A stretch of 64,000 nucleotides of DNA from Pedobacter sp. BAL39 (GCF_000170795.1 NZ_ABCM01000018.1:1-64000); one strand, 5' to 3'. Shown: positions 36,456 to 46,706, counted from the stretch's first letter. Notes: generated by a model not told the origin, from the sequence alone. Translations and numbers: made by a program.

Positions 36456-37631
36456 TTAGCGCGACATCTCTATCATGGCTGATAGCTCCTTAACTGCAGC
36501 CTCATCCGGCCACACCAATCCACTTTCCTTGAAGCGTATTTTGCCATAGCCATCAATGATAAATTTTGCTGGAATTCCCTTCACGCCAAATGAAGATACT
36601 GCAGGATTACTTTTTGTAACCGCATTTTTAAGGTCCATATACAGAGGCAAATCCAGATCATGTGTCAGCAAGTAATTCACAGCGTCCGATTTAGGGTCTT
36701 TAACAGTCTCCCAGGTATGTATAAAAAGAAACTTTACACTGGGATCATTCTTGTATTTGTCGACCAGCATTTGCATCGCCGGAAGAGATTTCTTACAAGG
36801 TCCGCACCAGGTCGCCCAAAAATCGAGAATAACGATTTTGCCTTTAAAATCTGACAGTGACACTGCTGTGCCCTTGATGTCCGTAACTTTAAAATTTGGA
36901 GCCTGCTCATCGAGCATTTTGGCAGCTATTGTTGTCTTGTATTTTTCTTCAAACTGATTGGTTAATGCTGCGAGGTACGCATTTGAATCTTTTCCTGGAT
37001 TCACTTTTGCGTAGGCACTTTCTAATTCGGCCTTATACTGATCATCGGCTAAACCTGCCAGTATTGCTTTTTCCAGCTCTGGAAGCGCTTCCTCGTATCC
37101 GCCTGTTTTGCTCATCAGGTAGTAATATTCTGCGGTCAGGCGCGCAGGTTTTCTTACCGCCTGTTCATAACATTCTTTGATAGCAGCAAAGGCTTTTTGA
37201 TAGTCTCCCTGCTTATCCATTACCTGACTATACAGATGCAACACGAACTGACGGTCTTCCGGCGCATTTGTTGAATTTGCCAGTTCTTGCTCAATTAAAG
37301 TTTCTGCAGCTTTCAAATCAAAGGCCATGATTCCTGTCGCCACTGATCCTACATACATGATCCTTGCAGTTTCTACAATCTGGTTAAAATGAAATAATGC
37401 TTTTGCCGAGTTCTTTGCAACAACAAAATTATCTACAAGTATAGCCCTGTATTGGTCAAAACTCTCGCCAGGGTGTTCTTTCACCAGTCGTTCAAGAATC
37501 GCTTCTTTTTTTGAAGGATCAATGAAGATCTTCAAAGAATCAAGACTGGCCTTATAAACGGGTTCTGCCTGCTGACTGTAGCCTGAATATCCTGTAGACA
37601 GGATCGTGATGAGCATAAGTATTTTTTTCAT
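36456..37631 (-). CDS. TlpA-like thioredoxin-fold protein, periplasmic
   Basis: 391 residues with a signal peptide (MKKILMLITILSTGYSGYSQ). Residues about 30-240 are helical and TPR-like. The C-terminal 150 residues are a thioredoxin domain with DEQAPNFKVTDIKGTAVSLSDFKGKIVILDFWATWCGPCKKSLPAMQ (active site WCGPC near 272) and the cis-Pro region GIPAKFIID. TlpA/ResA-like proteins reduce or isomerise disulfides in exported proteins. The gene is the last of the sigma/FecR/SusC/SusD/DUF4843/PKD-like operon, 5 nt after the preceding stop, a position where thioredoxin-like proteins are common in Bacteroidota. Its client may be a peptide imported by this system (inference). Confidence 0.9.
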   Translation of the reverse strand: MKKILMLITILSTGYSGYSQQAEPVYKASLDSLKIFIDPSKKEAILERLVKEHPGESFDQYRAILVDNFVVAKNSAKALFHFNQIVETARIMYVGSVATGIMAFDLKAAETLIEQELANSTNAPEDRQFVLHLYSQVMDKQGDYQKAFAAIKECYEQAVRKPARLTAEYYYLMSKTGGYEEALPELEKAILAGLADDQYKAELESAYAKVNPGKDSNAYLAALTNQFEEKYKTTIAAKMLDEQAPNFKVTDIKGTAVSLSDFKGKIVILDFWATWCGPCKKSLPAMQMLVDKYKNDPSVKFLFIHTWETVKDPKSDAVNYLLTHDLDLPLYMDLKNAVTKSNPAVSSFGVKGIPAKFIIDGYGKIRFKESGLVWPDEAAVKELSAMIEMSR

Positions 37632-37636
37632 ATCGT

Positions 37637-39058
37637 CTATAGATTTTGTCTGGCCTGGGCAACTTGTACAATCTCACCAAAGCCGGTAAATTTCTTATCG
37701 TAATTACCATTGCTGAATTCTCCCTGTGCGTTGATGCTGAAATAATATACTTCACCCGCGGCACCATTGTTGACCCCGATCACCAGTTGTTTGCTGGTGT
37801 TGCGCAACATCTCAATATCCTTGATGACGTATCCTGCTGGGAAAGTGTAAATCGGGCGTGCTGATTTTGCGAGCATGTCGTACAAATACACCTTATTGCC
37901 AACCGTATAATAAAGTTGTTTTAGGATGGAAGAGGTTGCAAAATTATTTGCAATGCCAATTTCCGGACTATTTACCATTTGCTGATTAACCCCAGGCTGG
38001 GTATTGCCGAAGTTATCATAGGTTAAGGACATTAAGTGGCGGCCGTTATCATCTTCCATGATGAAATACCACTCAACTTCTTCTTCAAATAGGGTTGATA
38101 TGCCACGATCATAAGCAATCATTTTTCTTCCTACATTTGCCATGTCAAACGAGCTTGTTGTTGTAGCAGGTGCATCTTCCAGAATTCTTGAAAAAATACC
38201 CATTCGCATGAATCGCATTTTGGCATTGTTATAAAAATAGGTCAGGTTATAAGTATTAGGAAACACACCCGGGAACAGGTCATAGTCGCCAGGAATGCGT
38301 TGGCTGAAAGGCTTCACATTGTCTGAAGTTGAGCCTGAAATGCCAGCATATAAACCGCCGTCCGCAACAATGAACTGGTCAAATTTCGAAGCGTTTAAGA
38401 TAAATACCGGTGCACTTTTAAAGGGAAGCGGTGTAGCTAAATTTGGAAGTATAGAACTTTTATCCCCAAGCTCCAGCCAGTCGTTCATGTTAAAACGGTA
38501 GACATTTTGATCTGTGAAATAATAAAAGAAACCCCCTTTCCCAAAATTATATAAGCCTAATGGCTTTCCTGGATAGGTTTTATTATTAGCCACTTCCATA
38601 GGATTTTCGAAAATTACCTCATCGGTACGGATCAACGAAACCTTGCCTTTTCCATCTTTACTACTGACAATGTACCAGCCATTGGGATAGACTCCTGTTA
38701 CGACAACGGTGTAACGCTGTAGGGTATAAATGCCATTTTTATTACTCGTTACCTTATAAGTTATCAAATACGTACCTGGACTTAAAGTTATTTTTAAGCG
38801 CAAATTTTTAGATTGGGCAATCACTTTTGAATCAATGGTCCAACTGTAGGTAAATGAATCACCTGCAGGCATGGTTTCTACTAATGTGGGTGTAATGATC
38901 AGCGAATCCAGTTGAGGTATTGTAAAACTGGTTGTTGCATCGGTAATCTTAATGTCGTTAATTGGCTCATATTTATACAGGTTGTTGTCTTTACTACAGG
39001 CAGATGTCATCAGGATTGCGACAATCATGCTCAGCTTAAAAAAATGTTGTAAATGCAT
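37637..39058 (-). CDS. PKD-like family lipoprotein
   Basis: 473 residues from ATG 39058. A longer frame to 39100 would mask the lipoprotein signal (LSMIVAILMTSACSKD, Cys at about 20). Residues 45-130 form a PKD-like beta domain (FTYSWTIDSKVIAQSKNLRLKITLSPGTYLITYKVT). The remainder looks like a beta-propeller (GWYIVSSKDGKGKVSLIRTDEVIF, YYFTDQNVYRFNMNDW, QLYYTVGNKVYLYDM). Proteins of this kind are encoded with SusC/SusD and DUF4843 genes and are presumed surface-exposed ligand binders. It ends 5 nt before the TlpA-like gene and starts 10 nt after the DUF4843 stop. Confidence 0.8.
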   Translation of the reverse strand: MHLQHFFKLSMIVAILMTSACSKDNNLYKYEPINDIKITDATTSFTIPQLDSLIITPTLVETMPAGDSFTYSWTIDSKVIAQSKNLRLKITLSPGTYLITYKVTSNKNGIYTLQRYTVVVTGVYPNGWYIVSSKDGKGKVSLIRTDEVIFENPMEVANNKTYPGKPLGLYNFGKGGFFYYFTDQNVYRFNMNDWLELGDKSSILPNLATPLPFKSAPVFILNASKFDQFIVADGGLYAGISGSTSDNVKPFSQRIPGDYDLFPGVFPNTYNLTYFYNNAKMRFMRMGIFSRILEDAPATTTSSFDMANVGRKMIAYDRGISTLFEEEVEWYFIMEDDNGRHLMSLTYDNFGNTQPGVNQQMVNSPEIGIANNFATSSILKQLYYTVGNKVYLYDMLAKSARPIYTFPAGYVIKDIEMLRNTSKQLVIGVNNGAAGEVYYFSINAQGEFSNGNYDKKFTGFGEIVQVAQARQNL

Positions 39059-39068
39059 AATATCTAAA

Positions 39069-39809
39069 TTAAGGGAAAGAAATCTGTTGACCGTTCTCAT
39101 CTAACAATGGACCGTTTTCGGCTTCATAAGTAGCCAGTGCATTTCTTAATGCCACAGGGAAGTTCAGCAAACCATCGGAGCCGATCTGCTCATAAGAAAA
39201 ATCTGTTATACCTAGTACTTTAACCATGAACTTGTATTTTAAGGCACTGAATGCCCCAAAATCCGCCGCAAGGTACACCTCCCAATAAGCAGGCTCAATG
39301 TATTGGGCGGTCACATCTATCTTCAGATATCTAAAATTTTCCTCCGTACCCTGGCTAACGCTATTGGCAGGCGTTTGGCCTAAAGTACCCAAAGTAAAGT
39401 CCTTGGTTTCTGAAGGCTCCAACACAATTCTATATACATTACTTGCCATTCCAACAGAGTTGATCAGGACAAGAGGATAATTAAATATGGAGACTCCGGG
39501 CGGAATTGCCACTTCGTTTAGCTCAAAATCCACGCCCGCAGTTGCCGATGTTCCTGCGGCTGTCTTTAGCAATACAGTACGCGGCTGATCAGATAGCCTT
39601 CCGGTAATCCTCAAGGGTATAAACATCGTATCCCTTGTTTTTACGGTGCTTTGAAAGGCAAAAGAGTAACTTCTGGTCGCTGTGGTATGTAATTGTTGAA
39701 AGGTGTAAGCAAAGAAGCTAACGCCATCTTTTCCCTGATAAGTTTCTACCGCTTCTTTCTTACAAGAAAAAAGGGAGAAGACCATCGTCACATATAATAA
39801 GTATTTCAT
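39069..39809 (-). CDS. DUF4843 domain lipoprotein
   Basis: 246 residues from ATG 39809. The frame extends upstream into SusD, but the lipoprotein signal MKYLLYVTMVFSLFSCKKEA fixes the start. The mature protein has the DUF4843 pattern: YQGKDGVSFFAYTF, MFIPLRITGRLSDQPRTVLLKT, ATAGVDFELNEVAIPPGVSIFNYPLVLINS and YWEVYLAADFGAFSALKYKFMVKVLG. DUF4843 proteins occur directly after SusD in many Bacteroidota operons and are thought to be accessory surface lipoproteins. The gap to SusD is 13 nt. Confidence 0.88.
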   Translation of the reverse strand: MKYLLYVTMVFSLFSCKKEAVETYQGKDGVSFFAYTFQQLHTTATRSYSFAFQSTVKTRDTMFIPLRITGRLSDQPRTVLLKTAAGTSATAGVDFELNEVAIPPGVSIFNYPLVLINSVGMASNVYRIVLEPSETKDFTLGTLGQTPANSVSQGTEENFRYLKIDVTAQYIEPAYWEVYLAADFGAFSALKYKFMVKVLGITDFSYEQIGSDGLLNFPVALRNALATYEAENGPLLDENGQQISFP

Positions 39810-39822
39810 AATACGAGTGTGA

Positions 39823-41256
39823 TTAATTAGCATAATTCGGATTGAATTGAAGTTCAGCAGCTGGAATTGGCAGCACATACTGCTCTGGGGCCATGTCAAT
39901 ATTACGGAACTGCATTCTCAGTGTTTTAGTGCGTTTATAGTAAAAGAACAATTGGCCTTCCGCATAAAACTCCTTCTGGTACTCCCTGGTGATCGCTGCG
40001 GTAAGTGCAGTAGCTGTAATAGTTGTTGACAGATTGGAAAGCCCCCTGTTTTGGCGCACCATATTCAAATATCCGACACCAACAGCAGGCGTCTCCGCAG
40101 TTTCAGCCAGGATGTAATACATCTCGGCAAGGCGAATACCAGGCACGTACTGATCCAGTAAATTGTCGGTAATGGTGGTTGTAGCGGTTGAGGCCTGCCA
40201 AAATTTAGAAGGGAACAAGCTTCCGCCATCCTGCTCAAGGCGGTAAAGGTACCTGAAGTCTGTACCTCCGCCCGATGTGGTTTCATACAGTGTAGTAAAG
40301 TTAGTAGAAGTACGCGTGAGGGTTTGTCCTAAAATGCCCCTAAATCTAAAATATCGTTGTACGGTAGGTAGTATATCTCTAACTCTAATCATAAACACCT
40401 GTTCGTTGAAATATAGACGGTCGCGTACCAACAATCCCGTGCTGACCGCTCCGGCCGCGGCCTGGGTGACAAATGCGTATTTAGCAGAGTTGATCACTAC
40501 ATTGGCGGCAGCAGTAGCGCCAGCTTTATCACCGCTGTATAATTTTATTCTTGCTTCCAGTGCTTTTATGCCATAGTAATTCAGCTTAATCCGTCTGCTC
40601 CTCAAATCGCTGGTTACGATCGGATCAACCGGCAACAACAAATTAGCGGCCTCCGTCAGATCGGCCAAGGCGAATTTCACTACCTCAGCAGTGGTAGACG
40701 GTATAATTGCGTTTTCGCTGACTTCCTTTTTGTAAGGGATGGCTTTTAAATTGGCACCCGCAGTATATTCAGGGCCGAACATACGCAATAAATCAAAATG
40801 TAAAAATGCCCGTAAAGCCAAAGTCTCACCGCGCAGCAGTGCGTAGGAATCATTGCTTAGCAAAGACCTTTTTGTTTCTGTATTTGCAATGATCTTATTT
40901 GCTGCGGCAATTGTGCTGTAACTGGTAGACCAGATGGCATTGGTATACCCTGCGACCTCTGCTGAAGCATAGTTCAAGACTTGTGTTTGTTGCAGTGAAA
41001 CGTCGGCATTGGTATTGAGTGTTGAATAGTTTTGTGCAAGCGCAGATACAAAACCCATGGAAAGGTTATCTCCGTAAAGACTGTTGCTGGCCAGCTGACC
41101 ATATACACCAGATAGGGCCTGCTGGAAACCAGCTTCTGAAGTAAACAATTGCTCTTCTGACAAACTTGTTTTTGGCGTTACATCCAAAAATTTCTTACAA
41201 CTGGAAAACACCGCAACTATTGCCAGAATTCCTATGATTAATGTTGTTCTTTTCAT
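39823..41256 (-). CDS. SusD/RagB family nutrient-binding lipoprotein
   Basis: 477 residues with a lipoprotein signal (LIIGILAIVAVFSSCKKF, Cys at about 20). Family landmarks: FLDVTPKTSLSEEQLFTSEAGFQQALSGVYGQLA, LRGETLALRAFLHFDLLRMFGPEY, GIKALEARIKLYSGDKAGA and the C-terminal REYQKEFYAEGQLFFYYKRTK. It partners with the SusC receptor encoded 26 nt upstream. The RagB-like spacing and the neighbouring PKD-like and TlpA-like genes suggest peptide or glycopeptide uptake rather than a polysaccharide locus, because no glycoside hydrolase is present (inference). Confidence 0.94.
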   Translation of the reverse strand: MKRTTLIIGILAIVAVFSSCKKFLDVTPKTSLSEEQLFTSEAGFQQALSGVYGQLASNSLYGDNLSMGFVSALAQNYSTLNTNADVSLQQTQVLNYASAEVAGYTNAIWSTSYSTIAAANKIIANTETKRSLLSNDSYALLRGETLALRAFLHFDLLRMFGPEYTAGANLKAIPYKKEVSENAIIPSTTAEVVKFALADLTEAANLLLPVDPIVTSDLRSRRIKLNYYGIKALEARIKLYSGDKAGATAAANVVINSAKYAFVTQAAAGAVSTGLLVRDRLYFNEQVFMIRVRDILPTVQRYFRFRGILGQTLTRTSTNFTTLYETTSGGGTDFRYLYRLEQDGGSLFPSKFWQASTATTTITDNLLDQYVPGIRLAEMYYILAETAETPAVGVGYLNMVRQNRGLSNLSTTITATALTAAITREYQKEFYAEGQLFFYYKRTKTLRMQFRNIDMAPEQYVLPIPAAELQFNPNYAN

Positions 41257-41282
41257 TGGGATATGAAATTTATTTTTTGAAT

Positions 41283-44200
41283 TTAAAATCTTGCATTCAG
41301 ACCGAACGTATATTCTCTTGCAAACGGATTGTCTGTGCCACGTTCAATTGCAATGGTGCTGAAGTTGGCAAGGTTATTTGTCGTTGCACTAACGGTCAGG
41401 TTCTGGAAGCCCAACCTCTTAACCAATGGCGTTTTGAACTGATAGCTTAAATTAACTGAACTGAGCTGAATGTTGTTGTCGCGCTGCACAAATCTTGAAG
41501 TAAGTTGTGTTGGTATTGGTGTACCGGAAGTGATCCTTTTGTAAGGACTTACACTACCAGGTCCGGTCCAGCCCAGGTCATAAGCTCGTCTGTCTACATT
41601 ATGGCGCGCATCAACAGCTTCCACCCGGTTTAACAGTGTACTGTTGTACAGATCAGCACCATAATTATAATTGATGCTAAAGTTTAAGGCAAAACCTTCG
41701 TATAGGAAATTTGAAATTACAGCTCCCGTCCACTTGGGACGGTTATCACCAACATAGGTCTTATCATTAACATCCCAGACAAAAGTTGGCGTACCATCTG
41801 ATTTAAGGTATACTTCCTGACCAGTAACCGGATCAATACCCAATGACCTGACCGCATAAATAGCCGTCGTTGATCTGCCTTCAATAAACTGTGCATTTTC
41901 AGCAGTCTGATTCGGGTTATTGGTATTTAGTGCAGCATTGAAGGCTTTCAATTTCTCAGAAATTTCTTTTAACACAGATTTATTAGTGGCTGCGTTCGCA
42001 GAAACATTCCATTTTAAACCCTTACGAGGTTGAGACAGTATGGTATAACCCAGGTCGAGCTGCAATCCCCTGTTCTGGATTTTACCTAAATTTTCAGTAT
42101 ACGATGGAAAACCTGTACTAGGCGCCAGCGATACCGTAGTGAGGGCATTCTGGGTAACTTCATTATAAAATTCAGCATTGAAGGTCAAACGGTTGTCCAG
42201 AAATGCTGAAGCAATACCAATGTTCGATTTCAATACTTGTTGCCAGCTTAAATTCGGGTTTCCAAGTCCACCAGGGAAAGCACCCACTTCGCCAAAATAG
42301 CCAGTCGACGTGCCCAGGTTGTACCTGAATTGTGCTGCATAAGGACTTTGTACAGATGTACCTGTAGATCCATAACTTCCACGAATTCTCAACAGGTTGA
42401 CTGCTTTGCTATCCTTCAGGAATGCTTCATTATTCACGTTCCATCCTAAACCAGCAGACCAGAAATTACCAAATTTGTTGTTTTCTCCATAAGCCGAAGA
42501 TCCGTCTCTGGTATAGGTTAAATCAGTAAAGTACCGGTTATCATAAGAGTAGTTCGCGCTTCCCGTATAGGAAAGATTGTTAATTGTACTTTCTGACCCC
42601 GTAGGCCTGCTGTTTGCGTACTGTGCAGCAAACAGGAGGTTATCTAAACGATCGAATGGAAAACCCTGGGTAGCAACGGCGTAGGAATTAAGGCCTGCGC
42701 TGGCGAGTCTGGCTTGTGCAAATACAGTAATACCATGCATTCCAAAATTTTTATTGTAGTTTACGGATCCGGTACCGTCCATTACAAAAGTAGTACTGTT
42801 GTCGATGGAATAGGTACCCCTTGCACTTAAATCTGAGACGCCATTGAACCGGCTATCGAGAGCCGAGTAGAAATTATCTACAGTCCCGTTCACTTTTGTA
42901 ATGCCCAGGGCACCGTTGAACCATAAAGACTTATTGGCATCGTAACGTATCGAGGTATTGTTCCTTAAATTGAAATTCTTATTTCTATTGTCAATGGTAT
43001 TGTAGGTAATATCCATCAATGGGTTTAATACAACGGAACCCGCTACACCGAAGCCCAGATTGATGTTCTCCAGGTATTTGTTGACATTCCCATTTTCATC
43101 GTAAGGTTTCCAGTATGGGTTCAGATCCAGGTACTCACTAAATGAACCGTAAGGTGAATCGTTGGAATTTACCTGCGTTGCTATGGTGTTATTTCGGAAT
43201 GTCAGTTTATTCGTTCTATAACTCAACATAAAACTTCCCGAATAATTTTTCCTGTCCTGTCCCTTCATTACCCCCTGTAACAGATTACTGCTAAAGATAA
43301 GGTTAAAGTTTAGCGACTGGTCACCTCCGCGCAAAGACAGATTTGTCCTGTTGTTGATCCCAGTTTGAACAGGAATAGCTTTCCAATCTGTATTTACACC
43401 GCTCAGCACCGCTTTATACCGTTCAGAATTGATATAATCCCCTCTATAGCTGTCAACAAGTCCTACACGACGCTCAAAATCCAGTTTTTCTGTTGCATTC
43501 AGCATATTGTAAACAGACAAGTCAGGAGCTGATAAAGTAAAATTGTTGGTTATTGAAACTTCAACTTTTCCAATTGGTGGAAGGATCGTGGTTACCACCC
43601 AAACACCATTACCTCCACGGGAGCCATACATGGCGGTGGCCGAAGCATCCTTTAGTAAAGTTACGGAAGCAATTTGATTCATGTCTAAGTCCACGATCGC
43701 CTGTAAGGAAACCTGGAATCCATCAAGAATGAACAATGGTGTATTGGGGTTTCCAATAAGTTCAGATCCTAAGGTTGGGTAAGATGTCTGCCCACGCATG
43801 GTCACTTCCGGAAGTGCGTTGATGTTTCCTCCTATTTTGTTATTGGGGATTATTCTGAAAGACGGATCAAGGGCAGCAACGGCGGCAAACACATTCACCG
43901 GGTTCACTGCCTTCAGCTCAGCGGCAGTCATGGTTTTGGCTGCACCGGTATAGGTACTGAGCTTCCTGTCCACCATACCCGTGATCACCGTCTCATTCAA
44001 TGAGAGCTGATCCTCGTCCATGTAAATGGAATAGTTGGAATTGGGTGAGATAGGTACATCGACAGTCTTATAACCTATAAACCTGAATTCTAAAGATTCA
44101 GCACCTTTCGAAATGCTGATGGTAAATTTTCCATTTTTATCTGTCTGGACCGCAGACTTTGTTCCCTTGATAGACACCGTAACGCCTGGAATGGGTTTGC

Positions 44201-44606
44201 GGTCTTTGGCATCACCTACAAAACCGGAAATAATTTCCTGACTGACCTGTGTGCCTGCTTTGACGACGACCGTTTTGTTGCGGATAATAAAATCCAGGTT
44301 CTGCCCGGCAAAAATCTGGTTAAGAACAGCTGGTAGTTCCGCATCCTTAACGTTGATGGTTACGGGAGACGAATTTTCCAACAAATTGTCCGTATAAAAA
44401 AAGTTGTAACCTGTCTGTTGGTTCAGTTCTTTAAAGACAGATCGGAGTGAAGCACTTGACTTGGTTAAAGTCACTTTTTGGGCAAGGCTCGACGCACTTA
44501 CCTGCATAAAGCATGCTATTATTATTACGATGGTTAAGCGCATAGTGATCAATAATTTTAGGTACAGCCGCTTAGGCATACCAAATTTCCTTGATTTTTG
44601 ATACAT
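41283..44606 (-). CDS. SusC/RagA family TonB-linked outer membrane receptor
   Basis: 1107 residues, intact. Signal segment (LTIVIIIACFMQVSASSLAQ), STN signalling domain (ASLRSVFKELNQQTGYNFFYTDNLL..., about 45-115) and a carboxypeptidase-like domain (ISGFVGDAKDRKPIPGVTVSIKGT) come first. The TonB plug follows (LFILDGFQVSLQAIVDLDMNQIASVTLLKDASATAMYGSRGGNGVWVVTT), then a barrel with SusC landmarks (NLSLRGGDQSLNF, RDGSSAYGENNKFGNFWSAGLGW, RIRGSYGSTG) ending YTFGLNARF. With SusD it imports a ligand using TonB energy, and the STN domain should signal to the FecR and sigma factor encoded upstream. Confidence 0.95.
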   Translation of the reverse strand: MYQKSRKFGMPKRLYLKLLITMRLTIVIIIACFMQVSASSLAQKVTLTKSSASLRSVFKELNQQTGYNFFYTDNLLENSSPVTINVKDAELPAVLNQIFAGQNLDFIIRNKTVVVKAGTQVSQEIISGFVGDAKDRKPIPGVTVSIKGTKSAVQTDKNGKFTISISKGAESLEFRFIGYKTVDVPISPNSNYSIYMDEDQLSLNETVITGMVDRKLSTYTGAAKTMTAAELKAVNPVNVFAAVAALDPSFRIIPNNKIGGNINALPEVTMRGQTSYPTLGSELIGNPNTPLFILDGFQVSLQAIVDLDMNQIASVTLLKDASATAMYGSRGGNGVWVVTTILPPIGKVEVSITNNFTLSAPDLSVYNMLNATEKLDFERRVGLVDSYRGDYINSERYKAVLSGVNTDWKAIPVQTGINNRTNLSLRGGDQSLNFNLIFSSNLLQGVMKGQDRKNYSGSFMLSYRTNKLTFRNNTIATQVNSNDSPYGSFSEYLDLNPYWKPYDENGNVNKYLENINLGFGVAGSVVLNPLMDITYNTIDNRNKNFNLRNNTSIRYDANKSLWFNGALGITKVNGTVDNFYSALDSRFNGVSDLSARGTYSIDNSTTFVMDGTGSVNYNKNFGMHGITVFAQARLASAGLNSYAVATQGFPFDRLDNLLFAAQYANSRPTGSESTINNLSYTGSANYSYDNRYFTDLTYTRDGSSAYGENNKFGNFWSAGLGWNVNNEAFLKDSKAVNLLRIRGSYGSTGTSVQSPYAAQFRYNLGTSTGYFGEVGAFPGGLGNPNLSWQQVLKSNIGIASAFLDNRLTFNAEFYNEVTQNALTTVSLAPSTGFPSYTENLGKIQNRGLQLDLGYTILSQPRKGLKWNVSANAATNKSVLKEISEKLKAFNAALNTNNPNQTAENAQFIEGRSTTAIYAVRSLGIDPVTGQEVYLKSDGTPTFVWDVNDKTYVGDNRPKWTGAVISNFLYEGFALNFSINYNYGADLYNSTLLNRVEAVDARHNVDRRAYDLGWTGPGSVSPYKRITSGTPIPTQLTSRFVQRDNNIQLSSVNLSYQFKTPLVKRLGFQNLTVSATTNNLANFSTIAIERGTDNPFAREYTFGLNARF

Positions 44607-44818
44607 TAGTAGTTGGTTTGGTTAAGCAGTCTCTTTTGCGTTGGACCGTACAGAGCACTGCGGTTATCACTTTGATTTTTAATTGAAATGTTCCAAACTT
44701 TTACCAGGTTCTGATGGCTAATCGGAGCCTGGTTTCGTTTAAACATTTTTGGCTAGTGTAGTTTTCTTCTCATGTGGTTTAGTTCAAGATTAGTATTCTG
44801 TTAATTATTATTTAGGTA

Positions 44819-46012
44819 TTATTTTGATACATATACAGTTCTTCCCTTAATATCAAAGCGGGCTTCTCCCGTTGATTCTACGATTTCAAGGACTTTGGAC
44901 AATTTATCAAACCGTGACACTTTACCACTGAACCGCTGGGTGGTCTTCTCGCCGATGTAAACAACCTCGACGTTATACCAACGACTGATCATTTTCATGA
45001 TCGTTTCAATGTTTTCACTATCTACTACAAATTCATTATTTGTCCAGGCAACAGCGAGGTCGGTATCAGTTTCATTGACCTGTATTTTACCTTCATGCAG
45101 CTTAGCTTGCTGCCCGGGTTTTAATACTTTGGAATTACCGGATGCAGATAATTTAACGCTTCCTTCCAGCAACGTAGTTTTTTCTACTGCGTCATCAGCA
45201 TAACTGCTGATGTTAAAGTGTGTGCCCAAAACTTCTATTTCCTGTTTGTTTGTCTTCACAATGAATGGGTGCAGCTTATCTTTCGCTACTTCAAAATATC
45301 CTTCGCCGATCAGCTTAACCACACGTTTTCCATCTTGCATCAGCGCAGCGGTATAGGTAAGGGTTGAAGCTGCATTTAGATAGACCAGTGAACCATCAGG
45401 CAAACGTACCTGGTAAGTCTCCCCCCGGGCGGTAGACAAGGTATTCAAAGCATTCGGATCGGAAACACTTTCATCAACTTCATACACCAGTCTGTCATCA
45501 CCGGATTTAGTGATGGTCAGTCCCGCTTCCCTGCCAATTACGCCTTTCGAAGCATTTGCCAGGCTGATCTTCCTGCCATTTGCCAGGGTAAGTGTGGCAC
45601 CAAAATCACCGGGTTTAACATCATATACCACAATTGGGGCAACAGGGGCAACTTTTTCCGATGGGCTATTGAAAAAATAAATGCCTGTGAATGCCAGGGC
45701 CAAAACAGCAGCAACACCAGCAATTCGTAACCAGAGTTTAAATGTTTTATTTCTTCTGGTGTGTATAACCTCAATGGCGTCTTTAATCTGAAAAAACAAA
45801 TCGTGGTCAACTTTTGCCAGCACTTCATCAATGGAGGCGTTAGTTGCGTAACTTTCGTCCTCGATTTCTAGAACATCGGTGATGATGGCTTTCAATGCTT
45901 CCTGATCTTCATCAAGTTGAAAGTAATCCATCAGACACTGTGTTTCCTCCAGGGTAGCGGTGTTGTCGAGGTATTTTTTGAAGAGAATATGGAGTTGGTC
46001 AGCTGGTTTCAA
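44819..46012 (-). CDS. FecR family anti-sigma factor
   Basis: 397 residues starting at TTG (46012-46010), as no ATG is available before the conserved N-terminus (LHILFKKYLDNTATLEETQCLMDYF). One membrane helix lies at about 93-113 (LWLRIAGVAAVLALAFTGIYFF). The periplasmic FecR domain (TARGETYQVRLPDGSLVYLNAASTLTYT, LIGEGYFEVAKDKLHPFIVKT, EVLGTHFNISSY) and C-terminal DUF4974-type region (ISRWYNVEVVYIG... STGEARFDIKGRTVYVSK) follow. It should restrain the sigma factor encoded 94 nt upstream until the SusC receptor signals. Confidence 0.93.
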   Translation of the reverse strand: MKPADQLHILFKKYLDNTATLEETQCLMDYFQLDEDQEALKAIITDVLEIEDESYATNASIDEVLAKVDHDLFFQIKDAIEVIHTRRNKTFKLWLRIAGVAAVLALAFTGIYFFNSPSEKVAPVAPIVVYDVKPGDFGATLTLANGRKISLANASKGVIGREAGLTITKSGDDRLVYEVDESVSDPNALNTLSTARGETYQVRLPDGSLVYLNAASTLTYTAALMQDGKRVVKLIGEGYFEVAKDKLHPFIVKTNKQEIEVLGTHFNISSYADDAVEKTTLLEGSVKLSASGNSKVLKPGQQAKLHEGKIQVNETDTDLAVAWTNNEFVVDSENIETIMKMISRWYNVEVVYIGEKTTQRFSGKVSRFDKLSKVLEIVESTGEARFDIKGRTVYVSK

Positions 46013-46106
46013 GGTTCAATTTTACAGCTAATACGGAGCTGAGCAAAAATATCCTTAGCCGGTTAATAAAAAATTAACAATTAATTTCCAAAAATGCCGA
46101 TCAGGA

Positions 46107-46706
46107 TCAAAAGCCTTTGAATAAAACACCCAAAACTACCGAAATGGTAAGCGCAGAAGAATCTCGAAAATGAGCTTTCAGAAATCTATTGGCTTGCAGC
46201 ATGTGGCTACTAATTGTTTTTGCATTTATGCCCATAATCTCCTCTACTTGCTTATAGGATTTGCCCTCTAATTTACAGAGTGTAAATACCATTTTGCGCT
46301 GAGGTGGCATAAGGTTTATGGCTTCCTGCAATTTTTGAGCATCTTCTTTACTGAGCATATCTTCTTCAATATGAAGATAAAGCTCTGAACTCGACGCAAC
46401 GATTTTATTCAATAACCGTTTATCTTTTGCAACTTTCCGAAAGTAATCATGTACCAGATTCTCGGCTATACGAAACAGATAAGATTTAAAAGACTTCTCT
46501 GTATCAATATGTGTCCGTGATTCCCATATTTTAAAGAAAAGCTCCTGCAGGATCTCTTTTACCAAGTCGTCAGATTTGAGCAATTTGAACAAATTTCCGG
46601 CGATTCGGAATTTGTAGTTATTGTACAGGATTTCAAATGAACGCTCATCACCGTTTTTCAATTGAACTAGTAAAGATTTCTCATCGGTATGATTGATGTT
46701 GACCAT
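46107..46706 (-). CDS. ECF RNA polymerase sigma-70 factor
   Basis: 199 residues with region 2 (FEILYNNYKFRIAGNLFKLLKSDDLVKEILQELFFKIWESR) and region 4 (NLMPPQRKMVFTLCKLEGKSYKQVEEIMGINAKTISSHM). The last 15 residues are hydrophobic (SSALTISVVLGVLFKGF), as often seen in Bacteroidota ECF factors. First gene of the sigma/FecR/SusC/SusD/DUF4843/PKD-like/TlpA-like operon. Confidence 0.92.
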   Translation of the reverse strand: MVNINHTDEKSLLVQLKNGDERSFEILYNNYKFRIAGNLFKLLKSDDLVKEILQELFFKIWESRTHIDTEKSFKSYLFRIAENLVHDYFRKVAKDKRLLNKIVASSSELYLHIEEDMLSKEDAQKLQEAINLMPPQRKMVFTLCKLEGKSYKQVEEIMGINAKTISSHMLQANRFLKAHFRDSSALTISVVLGVLFKGF

